A DNA stretch of 64,000 nucleotides from Perlucidibaca wandonensis (lineage in GTDB: Bacteria > Pseudomonadota > Gammaproteobacteria > Pseudomonadales > Moraxellaceae). Below are positions 16,020 to 24,451 of this stretch, one piece after another. The stretch covers positions 186,001 to 250,000 of the forward strand of contig NZ_JBHTIT010000001.1 in the NCBI RefSeq assembly GCF_042677145.1. Reading direction: 5' to 3'. Below the pieces are notes generated by a model. It was not told the DNA's origin. It saw only the letters and a list, made by a program, of their open reading frames with translations, and searched no databases. The position numbers and the translations under genes were made by a program. Positions within the stretch are counted from its first letter, which is position 1. The number at the start of each line of letters is the position of its first letter.

Positions 16020-17222
16020 ATGCAAGCAAAAGTCACAGTATTAGCAGATGACATGATGCCCGGAGTTGAGGCGTGTTTGTCGCAATGGCGTGATGCTCAA
16101 GGCCGCGCACTTGAGTTTGCTATCGCTCGCATGGCAGGGCGCAGCATGCAGGCATCTGCCTTGAGAGATGTCCAGCTCTTGCTTGTGCGCTCGATTACTC
16201 GTGTCGATGCCGAGCTGTTGGCTGAGGCCAATGCATTGCGCTTTGTCGGCAGCGCGACCATTGGCCAAGACCATTTAGACCTTGATGCGCTTAAGGCGGC
16301 AGGCGTGGCATGGTCTACAGCGCCTGGCTGCAATGCGCAGGCGGTGGCTGAATGGGTTTTAGCAACGGTGCTAAGGCAGGCGGCGCGTGAGCCAGAGATG
16401 ACCTTGGCTGAGCTGCGCGGCAAGCGCGTTGGCGTGGTTGGCATGGGGCAAGTGGGTCGCCGTGTTGCGGCATTGTTGTCGGCACTTGGGCTTCAGGTCG
16501 TGGGCTGCGATCCACTATTAAGCCGGAGTGATAAAGCTGACTTAGCTGTGTCGGACTGGCAAAACTTAGCTTCATTACTACCAACAGTCGATATCGTATG
16601 CCTGCACACACCGCTCACGCGCGCTGGCTCAGCGCCGACTCACCATCTGTTTAAAGCTGAGCGATTGGCATTATTAAAACCGGGGGCTTGGCTGATTAAC
16701 GCAGGCCGTGGCGATGTCATTGAAGCCGATGCATTGGCGGCGTATCTGCAAAAAGGCATCGCCTTACTCGATGTACTGCCTAATGAGCCTGTGCCGGCTC
16801 TAGAGGTTATTGAAGCTTGCCAGCAAGTTAGCCCGCATATCGCCGGCCATAGCTTAGAGGGGAAGTGGCGTGGCACTTGGCAGATTACCGCCAAAGCTGC
16901 GGCCTTACTCGGCTATGAGCAGGTTGGTGAGCTGGCGGATATTATCCCTGCGCAAGCGCCGCCAGTGCTGCAATGGTCTGCCGCTAGCGCCGAGCATCTG
17001 GTTGCGCCTTATGCCGCCATAATGGCGCAGGTGGTTGATTGCGAAGGCGATGACCAGCGTTTACGCGCTGCTGTTGCGGCTCACCCCGGCCAAGCTAGCG
17101 CTTTTGATGACTTGCGCAAACACTATGCCACGCGCCGCGAAATCGCCGCTCATCGCATCTTTGGCGTGGCAAAAGCCTCATCCGCGCAGCAACTACTTAC
17201 TGATCTTGGTTTCTGCTGTTAG
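16020..17222 (+). CDS. pdxB: Erythronate-4-phosphate dehydrogenase
   Basis: Second step of DXP-dependent pyridoxal phosphate synthesis. About 400 residues from the ATG at 16020, chosen because VTVLADDMMPG then aligns with the usual N-terminus; in-frame ATGs at 15981, 16008 and 16014 also exist and none has a clear ribosome site. Seen: GSATIGQDHLDLDAL, the Rossmann motif GVVGMGQVGRR, INAGRGDVIE, and the catalytic Arg/Glu/His set (LVRSITR, LPNEP, SPHIAGHS). The C-terminal ~90 residues fit the PdxB dimerisation domain. Confidence 0.93.
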   Translation: MQAKVTVLADDMMPGVEACLSQWRDAQGRALEFAIARMAGRSMQASALRDVQLLLVRSITRVDAELLAEANALRFVGSATIGQDHLDLDALKAAGVAWSTAPGCNAQAVAEWVLATVLRQAAREPEMTLAELRGKRVGVVGMGQVGRRVAALLSALGLQVVGCDPLLSRSDKADLAVSDWQNLASLLPTVDIVCLHTPLTRAGSAPTHHLFKAERLALLKPGAWLINAGRGDVIEADALAAYLQKGIALLDVLPNEPVPALEVIEACQQVSPHIAGHSLEGKWRGTWQITAKAAALLGYEQVGELADIIPAQAPPVLQWSAASAEHLVAPYAAIMAQVVDCEGDDQRLRAAVAAHPGQASAFDDLRKHYATRREIAAHRIFGVAKASSAQQLLTDLGFCC

Positions 17223-17316
17223 CATGCGCAAAAAATGGCGTCAGTAGACGCGTGACTGCCCACTCCCTAAGCACCTATCGTCGGTGCCATGGATGCGCTG
17301 TTGGAGACCAAACAGC

Positions 17317-18744
17317 ATGTTAAATACCTTTGTAATTGCCTACTTAGTGGTGTCCATCGCCATCGGCTTATTGGCCACTTTGCGGGTAAAAAACTCGCGC
17401 GATTTTATTTCAGCAGGCCGTAGCTTGCCACTCAGTGTGGTCACCGCCACCATGTTTGCTACTTGGTTTGGTTCTGAATCGATTCTCGGCGCGCCATCTA
17501 CCTTTCTCGATGAAGGGTTGGGTGGCATTGTTGCCGACCCCTTTGGTGCCGCATTTTGTTTGATTTTTGCCGGTATGTTTTTTGCGCGTGCGCTGTATCG
17601 CCGCAACCTACTAACCATTGGTGACTTTTTCCGCGATCGCTATGGTCGCGAGGCTGAGGTCATTACGTCGGTTGCCATTATGTTGTCTTACTTGGGCTGG
17701 GTATCAGCGCAGATGATTGCACTTGGCGTGATTTTTAGCAGCTTAAGTGGCGGTAGCATTAGTCATGACGAAGGTATTTTGATTGGCTCGGCTATTGTGA
17801 TTTTTTACACCATGTTTGGTGGCATGTGGTCGGTGGCAGTGACGAGCTTTGTACAAATGATCATCATTATTGTCGCGCTGTTAGTTATTACTTATGTGGT
17901 GGCTGGCAATGCCGGAGGCGTGATGGTTGTCGTCGATCATGCGCAAGCTGCCGGTAAGTTCGAGGATTTTTGGCCGGAAATGTCAGCGGCCTCCATGCTC
18001 GCGTGGATTGGTGCTTTCGTGACGTTAGCGCTGGGCTCTATTCCGCAGCAAGACGTGTTTCAGCGCATGAATACGGCAAAAAATGAAAATATCGCGGTTG
18101 CCGGCTCAATTTTGGGTGGTGTTGGTTATTTACTATTTTGCATGGTGCCGTTGTTTTTGACCTATGCCGCCGTTGTGATTGACCCAGCCATGGTCGAACG
18201 CGTGATGGGCGAGGATCCGCAACAGGTATTGCCGACGTTCATTCAGAGTGACTTACCGCTGCTTATGCAGGTGTTGTTTTTTGGCGCATTGCTGTCGGCG
18301 ATTATGTCTACAGCCTCAGGAACTTTACTTGCACCATCGACGGTATTTACTGAAAACTTACTGAAACCTTTGTTGCCAGCACAAACCGATAAGCAGTTTT
18401 TGTTCATGTTGCGCGCAGTGGTTTTAGGCTTTGGCACTTTTATTGGCTGGTATGCCATGCAGTCAGACGCGACTATTTTTGAAATGGTTGAGAACGCATA
18501 CAAAGTCACTTTGGTGGCTGTGTTTGTTCCGCTCACGGCGGGTATTTATTGGTCTAAAGCCAATCGTGCCGGCGCGCTCACCTCAATGGCGTTTGGTGTT
18601 GTGGTGTGGTTGAGCTTTGAATTATGGGCGGCTGAAGGCATTTGGCCACCGCAGTTGGCGGGCTTGTTGGCGAGCATTATTGGCATGTGGTTTGGCGCGA
18701 CATTTTTGTCGCGTCTGCTGCCATCGCCGGCTAATGCGCGCTAA
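17317..18744 (+). CDS. Sodium:solute symporter family protein
   Basis: 475 residues with about 13 membrane helices, SSS family (PutP/PanF/choline-type fold). The segments AGRSLPLSVVTATMFATWFG, GIYWSKANRAGA and the TM8 region STASGTLLAPSTVF with Ser/Thr sodium ligands are typical. The ATG at 17317 has GGAGA nine bases upstream; an upstream GTG at 17284 is less likely. No neighbouring catabolic gene indicates the substrate. Followed by a strong hairpin. Confidence 0.87.
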   Translation: MLNTFVIAYLVVSIAIGLLATLRVKNSRDFISAGRSLPLSVVTATMFATWFGSESILGAPSTFLDEGLGGIVADPFGAAFCLIFAGMFFARALYRRNLLTIGDFFRDRYGREAEVITSVAIMLSYLGWVSAQMIALGVIFSSLSGGSISHDEGILIGSAIVIFYTMFGGMWSVAVTSFVQMIIIIVALLVITYVVAGNAGGVMVVVDHAQAAGKFEDFWPEMSAASMLAWIGAFVTLALGSIPQQDVFQRMNTAKNENIAVAGSILGGVGYLLFCMVPLFLTYAAVVIDPAMVERVMGEDPQQVLPTFIQSDLPLLMQVLFFGALLSAIMSTASGTLLAPSTVFTENLLKPLLPAQTDKQFLFMLRAVVLGFGTFIGWYAMQSDATIFEMVENAYKVTLVAVFVPLTAGIYWSKANRAGALTSMAFGVVVWLSFELWAAEGIWPPQLAGLLASIIGMWFGATFLSRLLPSPANAR

Positions 18745-18750
18745 GCATTA

Positions 18751-18783
18751 GCAGATGAGGCGAGATGACCTCATCTGCTTTAA
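18751..18783. terminator. Terminator between convergent symporter and rnt
   Basis: A perfect 10-base stem GCAGATGAGG / CCTCATCTGC with an 8-base loop is followed by TTTAAA. It lies 7 bases after the symporter stop. The T-run is short. Confidence 0.75.
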
Positions 18784-18787
18784 AGGC

Positions 18788-19414
18788 TCAAGCCTCGGAC
18801 ATTTCCGGTAAAGCAAATGCCGATTGCCAGCGATTGACGATGCCGCAAAATAACTCGGCAGTGACTTGCGCATCGTAGAGTGCGGAGTGCGCTTCATTCT
18901 GATCAAAGTCGATGCCGGCAGCGACGCAGGCGCGTGCGAGCACGGTCTGGCCATAAGCTAAGCCTGCCAATGAGACCGTGTCGAACACCGAAAACGGATG
19001 GAACGGATTCTGATTTTTTAGGTTGTGGCGCTCGCTAGCCGCGTTGATGTGAGCGAGATCAAATCCGGCATTGTGACCAACTAAAATGCAGCGTTTGCAG
19101 CCGGCATCTTTTTGCGCAGCTTTCACCGCCGCGAAAATATCGCGCAAACCATCGGCCTCAGTCACCGCTAAGCGCAGCGGGTGATGCGGGTTAATGCCAT
19201 TGAACTTGAGCGCAGCAGGGTCTAGCTCGAGGCCAGGCTCAGGTTTTAAATGCGCATGATGGCGCGCAACGGGTTGCCAGTTGCCATGCTCATCGGGCAA
19301 CACGATGACGGCCGCGACTTCCAATAAGGCGTGCGTGCCGGCATCGAAGCCAGCGGTTTCAACATCGACCACGATAGGCAAGAAACCACGGAATCTATCC
19401 TTGGCGGCGATCAT
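18788..19414 (-). CDS. rnt: Ribonuclease T
   Basis: 3'-5' exoribonuclease of the DEDD family, maturing tRNA CCA ends and 5S/23S rRNA. 208 residues from the ATG at 19414, chosen because it overlaps the pyrC stop (ATGA) and has AGG upstream; a TTG at 19429 would add five residues. Exo I motif VDVETAGFDAG gives D17 and E19. GHNAGFDLAHINAA is Exo II, and HSALYDAQVTAELF is Exo III with its His and Asp. Coupled to pyrC, as in many Pseudomonadales. Confidence 0.94.
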   Translation of the reverse strand: MIAAKDRFRGFLPIVVDVETAGFDAGTHALLEVAAVIVLPDEHGNWQPVARHHAHLKPEPGLELDPAALKFNGINPHHPLRLAVTEADGLRDIFAAVKAAQKDAGCKRCILVGHNAGFDLAHINAASERHNLKNQNPFHPFSVFDTVSLAGLAYGQTVLARACVAAGIDFDQNEAHSALYDAQVTAELFCGIVNRWQSAFALPEMSEA

Positions 19415-20451
19415 GCCTGTACCTGCCAATCCAGTTGCTCATTCGCTCGCACAGGCACTACTTGCTGGCCACCAAAGGGGTAGCTCGCAGGCACTGACCA
19501 TGGCTTACGCACTAGCGTGATGGTGTCGCTATGGCGTGGCAGGTCGTAGAAATCGGCACCAAAATGACTGGCGAAACCTTCGAGCATCTCTAAGGCATTA
19601 GCTGCCTCAAAAACCTCAGCATAAAGCTCGATGGCGGCGTGAGCGGTGTAGGCACCGGCGCAGCCGCAGGCCGATTCTTTCGCACCGATGGCGTGTGGCG
19701 CGCTATCGGTGCCTAAAAAGAATTTCGGATTGCCACTGGTTGCAGCCTGAATAAGCGCAGCTTGGTGGCGGCTGTGTTTGAGTATCGGTAAGCAGTAATA
19801 GTGCGGGCGAATGCCGCCGGCGAGCATGTGATTGCGGTTAAATAATAAGTGATGTGCAGTGATGGTGGCGCCGATATGCTCTGGCGCATTGCGGACAAAT
19901 TCGACGGCGTCGGCGGTGGTGATGTGCTCGAGTACAATGCGCAGCGTTGGATGTTTGGCCACTAGCGGCGTGAGCACGGTATCGATAAATACTTTTTCGC
20001 GGGCAAAAATATCGATCTCGCTATGAGTGACTTCGCCGTGAATTAGCAGGGGCATGCCGCAGTCGGCCATCTCATTGAGCACCGCATCGACTTTGCTTAA
20101 ATCGGTAACGCCCGACTGCGAGTTAGTGGTCGCACCGGCAGGGTAGAGCTTCACAGCATGAACAAAGCCACTAGCCTTGGCGCGGCGAATATCATCAACC
20201 GTAGTGCCTTCGGTGAGGTAGAGCACCATTAGTGGCTCAAAGCGGCTGCCAGTTGGGCGGGCAGCTAAAATGCGCTCGCGATAAGCGCCGGCTTGTTCGG
20301 GCGTCACTGCCGGCGGCAGCAAATTCGGCATGACAATGGCTCGGCCAAAATAACGTGACATGGCGGGCACGGTGTCAACGAGAGCATCGCCATCGCGTAA
20401 ATGCACATGCCAGTCGTCGGGACGGGTGATAGTGAGTGTATTTTGGGGCAT
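19411..20451 (-). CDS. pyrC: Dihydroorotase
   Basis: Pyrimidine biosynthesis: cyclises carbamoyl-aspartate to dihydroorotate. 346 residues from the ATG at 20451, the normal length of class II dihydroorotases; the frame is open to 20511 but the extra 20 residues are not typical. The zinc ligands are visible: HVHLRDG, the carbamylated lysine in HAVKLYPAGATTNS, HGEVTH, LEHITTAD, and the catalytic Asp in GTDSAPHAIGAKE. The stop overlaps rnt by four bases. Divergent from the diguanylate cyclase gene, with only 74 bases between. Confidence 0.96.
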   Translation of the reverse strand: MPQNTLTITRPDDWHVHLRDGDALVDTVPAMSRYFGRAIVMPNLLPPAVTPEQAGAYRERILAARPTGSRFEPLMVLYLTEGTTVDDIRRAKASGFVHAVKLYPAGATTNSQSGVTDLSKVDAVLNEMADCGMPLLIHGEVTHSEIDIFAREKVFIDTVLTPLVAKHPTLRIVLEHITTADAVEFVRNAPEHIGATITAHHLLFNRNHMLAGGIRPHYYCLPILKHSRHQAALIQAATSGNPKFFLGTDSAPHAIGAKESACGCAGAYTAHAAIELYAEVFEAANALEMLEGFASHFGADFYDLPRHSDTITLVRKPWSVPASYPFGGQQVVPVRANEQLDWQVQA

Positions 20452-20525
20452 GAGAAGGCTCGTCAACGGCAGCAAAGACGCATAGGCTAACGGATGCTGA
20501 GGCATCGGCAAAGACGGAGCATGAG

Positions 20526-21767
20526 ATGAGTGCAGAAAAACCCCCCGCCTGGGAGGCTGAATACGACACCGTACGCGACTTGCTTGGCCAGTCTTTCATG
20601 CGTTTGCGCTTTCCTGCGTCGTTTGAAAAAGAGTTCCGGCAAAACATGAATACCCGGGCTTTGGAGACCGTGCGCGAAAACTATTGGATGCTGTTTTTGT
20701 TGGCGCTGAGCGCTGTGTTAATTATTTATTTTCAATACACCGTGGGTGGCGTGTGGATTGGTGCGGTTGAGGACTTGCGCTTAGCTGTCCTGATGGGCTT
20801 GTGCATTATTTCGGTATTAGTGATTTTCACCGCACTCGCCAAATCGCCCTCGATGGATCGACATTTTTTTAGCTATACGGTGGCGTGTTGTCTGCTCATG
20901 CTGCTTTTCATGACCATATTTCCGGCTTATTTTCGTGATGAAGTACTTCGTCAACGCAGTACCTATCTCGTTATCTACCTGCTCATGATCGTCTATGGCG
21001 TGGCCAACTTACGCCTACATCAATCTGCATTTATAGGCTTTACGGGCATGGGCGCTGTTGTATTAGCGGTCAATGTATTGGGCATGCAGCGCTTCGACTG
21101 GGGCATGTTCATGCAGTTTTTCTTCCTCACCAACTTAGTCGGTGTCGGTAATAACTACGTGGTAGAAGTGCGAGAGCGCCGGTTATTTTTACAGTCGCGA
21201 CTACTCGACCTAGAAAAGCGCCAACTCAATAAATTATCTGAGCGACTGGTGCAATTAGCACGCGAAGATGGCCTCACTGGTTTGGCAAATCGCCGCCACT
21301 TTAACGATCGCTTTCTGATGGAGTGGGAGCGTGCGCGCCGCGATGGCAAACCCTTGGCATTAGTATTTTCTGACGTAGATCATTTCAAAGCGTTTAACGA
21401 TAAACACGGCCACTTAGAGGGTGATCGTGCCTTGATAGCAGTTGCCGATGTGCTGAAATCGGTAGCGACTCGCCCCGGCGATTTAGCCGCGCGCTACGGC
21501 GGTGAGGAGTTTGTTCTGCTGCTGCCAAACACCACCTGCGATGGTGCGATGGAAGTGGCGCGCGAGTTGATTGCCGGCATCGATGCCAAGGCAATTGCGC
21601 ATCGCGGCTCCAAGGTTGCCAAGCATGTGACGATTAGCGCTGGCGTTGCCTCGATGGTGCCGGATGTGCATATCGCTCCCGCTAAACTTATCGACCTTGC
21701 AGATGAGGCGCTTTACGCCGCCAAGCATGAGGGAAGGCATCGGGTGGTGGTCAGCACGGCCTGCTAA
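20526..21767 (+). CDS. Membrane diguanylate cyclase (GGDEF)
   Basis: 413 residues. The N-terminus (about 1-60) is soluble, followed by about six membrane helices (roughly residues 50-215), a short coiled-coil linker and a C-terminal GGDEF domain (about 245-410). The active site is GGEEF at 325-329, catalytically competent, with an RPGD inhibitory site at 316-319 spaced five residues upstream, so feedback inhibition by c-di-GMP is expected. FSDVDHFKAFND carries the metal-binding Asp. The membrane sensor part has no recognised ligand motif. ATG at 20526. Confidence 0.92.
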   Translation: MSAEKPPAWEAEYDTVRDLLGQSFMRLRFPASFEKEFRQNMNTRALETVRENYWMLFLLALSAVLIIYFQYTVGGVWIGAVEDLRLAVLMGLCIISVLVIFTALAKSPSMDRHFFSYTVACCLLMLLFMTIFPAYFRDEVLRQRSTYLVIYLLMIVYGVANLRLHQSAFIGFTGMGAVVLAVNVLGMQRFDWGMFMQFFFLTNLVGVGNNYVVEVRERRLFLQSRLLDLEKRQLNKLSERLVQLAREDGLTGLANRRHFNDRFLMEWERARRDGKPLALVFSDVDHFKAFNDKHGHLEGDRALIAVADVLKSVATRPGDLAARYGGEEFVLLLPNTTCDGAMEVARELIAGIDAKAIAHRGSKVAKHVTISAGVASMVPDVHIAPAKLIDLADEALYAAKHEGRHRVVVSTAC

Positions 21768-21821
21768 CGCGTACAATGCGCGTCTGATTTTTCCATTCGC
21801 ATGCCTGTGAGTTTTGAACCC

Positions 21822-23045
21822 ATGACCGACATCAAAAAAGTCGTACTCGCCTATTCTGGCGGCCTAGATACCTCCGTTATTGTGCGTTGGTTGCAAGACA
21901 CCTATGGCTGTGAAATCGTCACTTTCACCGCTGATCTTGGCCAAGGCGAAGAAGTTGAGCCAGCGCGCGCAAAAGCCCACGCCATGGGCATTAAAGACAT
22001 TTACATCGAAGATTTGCGTGAAGAGTTTGTCCGCGATTTCGTCTTCCCAATGTTCCGTGCCAACACCGTCTATGAAGGCGAATATTTGCTCGGCACATCG
22101 ATTGCGCGCCCATTAATTGCTAAGCGCCTAGTTGAAATTGCTAACCGCGAAGGCGCCGATGCCATTTCGCACGGCGCAACCGGCAAAGGTAATGACCAAG
22201 TCCGTTTCGAGCTCGGCGCCTATGCCTTGAAGCCCGGCATCAAAGTCATTGCCCCGTGGCGTGAATGGGATTTGACCTCGCGTGAAACGCTGATGGCCTA
22301 CGCCAAAACCCGTGATATCCCCATCGATTTTGCTTCTGCTGGTAAAAAATCACCGTATTCCATGGATGCCAACCTGCTGCACATTTCCTATGAAGGCGGC
22401 GTGCTCGAAGATCCATGGACTGAGTGCGAAGAGTCAATGTGGCGTTGGTCAGTCTCGCCAGAAAATGCACCTAACACGGCTACATACATTGATCTCACCT
22501 ACGAAGGCGGCGACGTTGTTGCCATCGATGGCGAGCGCATGAGCCCAGCGACTGTGCTGACTTATTTGAACAAAATTGGTGGTGCCAACGGCATTGGTCG
22601 TTTGGATTTGGTGGAAAACCGCTATGTCGGCATGAAGTCGCGCGGCTGCTACGAAACTCCAGGCGGCACGATTTTGCTGAAGGGCCACCGTGCCATTGAA
22701 TCGATTACGCTAGATCGCGAAGTCGCTCACATGAAGGATGAGCTGATGCCGCGTTACGCCACGCTGATTTACAACGGTTACTGGTGGAGCCCTGAGCGCC
22801 AGTTACTGCAAGGCTTGATTGATAATTCGCAAGCCTGCGTTAATGGTGATGTGCGCTTGAAACTCTACAAAGGTAACGTGATTGTTGTCGGTCGCCAGTC
22901 GGCGCAATCCTTGTTCGATACGCGCATCTCGACCTTTGAAGATGATGGCGGCGCTTACGATCAGAAAGATGCTGAAGGCTTCATTAAGCTGAACGCGCTG
23001 CGCTTGCGCATCGCCGCCAACAACGGTCGCACACTGCTCAAATAA
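21822..23045 (+). CDS. argG: Argininosuccinate synthase
   Basis: ATP-dependent condensation of citrulline with aspartate in arginine synthesis. 407 residues from the ATG at 21822, the normal size of the short bacterial form; an upstream ATG at 21801 adds seven residues not seen in the family. The ATP pyrophosphatase P-loop LAYSGGLDTSV is near the N-terminus, with GATGKGNDQVRFE and the SPYSMDANLLHISYEGG substrate-binding region (in pieces SPYSMDANL and HISYEGG). Apparently transcribed alone; 55 bases separate it from the GGDEF gene. Confidence 0.97.
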   Translation: MTDIKKVVLAYSGGLDTSVIVRWLQDTYGCEIVTFTADLGQGEEVEPARAKAHAMGIKDIYIEDLREEFVRDFVFPMFRANTVYEGEYLLGTSIARPLIAKRLVEIANREGADAISHGATGKGNDQVRFELGAYALKPGIKVIAPWREWDLTSRETLMAYAKTRDIPIDFASAGKKSPYSMDANLLHISYEGGVLEDPWTECEESMWRWSVSPENAPNTATYIDLTYEGGDVVAIDGERMSPATVLTYLNKIGGANGIGRLDLVENRYVGMKSRGCYETPGGTILLKGHRAIESITLDREVAHMKDELMPRYATLIYNGYWWSPERQLLQGLIDNSQACVNGDVRLKLYKGNVIVVGRQSAQSLFDTRISTFEDDGGAYDQKDAEGFIKLNALRLRIAANNGRTLLK

Positions 23046-23154
23046 TAGGGCGGCCGACAACTGGCAACACGAAAATCGTTAAAGCGGGGTACACTGATTT
23101 CACAGGTCAGCCCCCGCGATTTCGTTGGCGGTCAGGCATAGGCAGGAGCTCATG

Positions 23155-24405
23155 ATGGCAAGTCGATTAAGATCAATTAGTAAACAAATAAGTGCGTTTC
23201 GCGCTCGTGCAGAAGTGGCCACAGGCAATGCGCTAGATTGGGCATTTTTGCGCGGCAGTCTCGTGCAATCGGGCCTAACACCCTACGAAACACTGCTTTC
23301 CGGCGACCCGATGTCGCTGCGCTATTATCCGCCACCCTACGAAGACAGAATCCCATTGTCCAATGGCGAAACGATGCCGGTCCAGCGCAAACGCCATGCC
23401 GTGCCGCTCGTGTTGGTGCCACCGCTCGGCGTTACCACGGAAAGTTTCGACCTCATGCCACATCGCAGTCTGGCGCGATTTTTCGCAGCGCGTGGCTACC
23501 ATGTTTATATGATTGACTGGGGCATTCCAGAGCGTCGCCACGCCACCTTGCGCTTAAAAGACTATTCCATCGATATGTTTTCCGAGGCCATCGCGGAAGT
23601 GCGTAAGCATTCCGGTGTTGAAGAGGTCTCATTGATGGGCTGGTGCATGGGCGGCTTGCTGTCGCTGATGTATGCCGGCGGTTCCGGCGATACAAAAATT
23701 CGCAACCTCATCACTATTGCTAGCCCGATTGATTTTCGCAGTAGTGGTATTCCGGCAATGCTTGGCCGCATCATCCAAAAGCCTGCTGAATTGGTTCGTC
23801 GCTACACGCCACTGCGCGTGCAGGACTTGAATCCGATAAGCATGCAAATGCCGGGCTGGGTCACTACTTTGGGCTTCAAACTCACCGATCCAATAGGCAG
23901 CGTCACCACCTATTGGAACTTAGCCAAGCGCTTGGCCGATCGTGAGTTTGTCGAAAGCCATAGCACCACAGCCGACTATCTTGATCACATGCTGGTGTAT
24001 CCCGTTGGCGTGCTGCAAGACATGTTTGTGCATGCCCTCATCGACAATCAATTTGCCGATGGCATCATGTCTTTGGGCGATATTGACGCCGATCTCAGCA
24101 CCATCAAGGCAGACTATTTAGCTTATGCCGGCAGCACCGATCACATTGTGCCGATCGATGTCGCGAGCAAATCCGCTGAGCTAGTTGGTAGTGAGTCTAG
24201 CGAATTTCGTGTCGCGCCTGGTGGCCATATGGGCGTGATTTTGGGCTCGAAAGCGGCGCATGAGGTTTGGGAGCCTTGCGCGCAATGGCTCGATAGCCGC
24301 AGCGATATTGCCGGCGTTGAGAATAAGCAAGAGAAGCCTAGCGCTGCTGCGCGTACGGTAAGACGCATGCAATCACGCCATCGCGCTGAAGACCCAACGC
24401 TATGA
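23155..24405 (+). CDS. PhaC-like alpha/beta hydrolase (class III PHA synthase type)
   Basis: 416 residues from the ATG at 23155, six bases after AGGAG; the ATG one codon earlier is alternative. The fold is alpha/beta hydrolase with the nucleophile motif GWCMGG, Cys at about residue 164 in place of Ser, the hallmark of polyhydroxyalkanoate synthases (GxCxG). The Asp is in GSTDHIVP and the His in APGGHMG. The N-terminus is shorter than class I/II PhaC, closer to class III. No phaE, phaA, phaB or phasin lies near. An acyl-CoA ligase follows after a few bases, so it may act on acyl-CoA thioesters without making polymer. Confidence 0.8.
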   Translation: MASRLRSISKQISAFRARAEVATGNALDWAFLRGSLVQSGLTPYETLLSGDPMSLRYYPPPYEDRIPLSNGETMPVQRKRHAVPLVLVPPLGVTTESFDLMPHRSLARFFAARGYHVYMIDWGIPERRHATLRLKDYSIDMFSEAIAEVRKHSGVEEVSLMGWCMGGLLSLMYAGGSGDTKIRNLITIASPIDFRSSGIPAMLGRIIQKPAELVRRYTPLRVQDLNPISMQMPGWVTTLGFKLTDPIGSVTTYWNLAKRLADREFVESHSTTADYLDHMLVYPVGVLQDMFVHALIDNQFADGIMSLGDIDADLSTIKADYLAYAGSTDHIVPIDVASKSAELVGSESSEFRVAPGGHMGVILGSKAAHEVWEPCAQWLDSRSDIAGVENKQEKPSAAARTVRRMQSRHRAEDPTL

Positions 24406-24451
24406 TTTTATGGCCAATGATTTTGCGGCTTTTGCTTTCGGGAAATGTGAA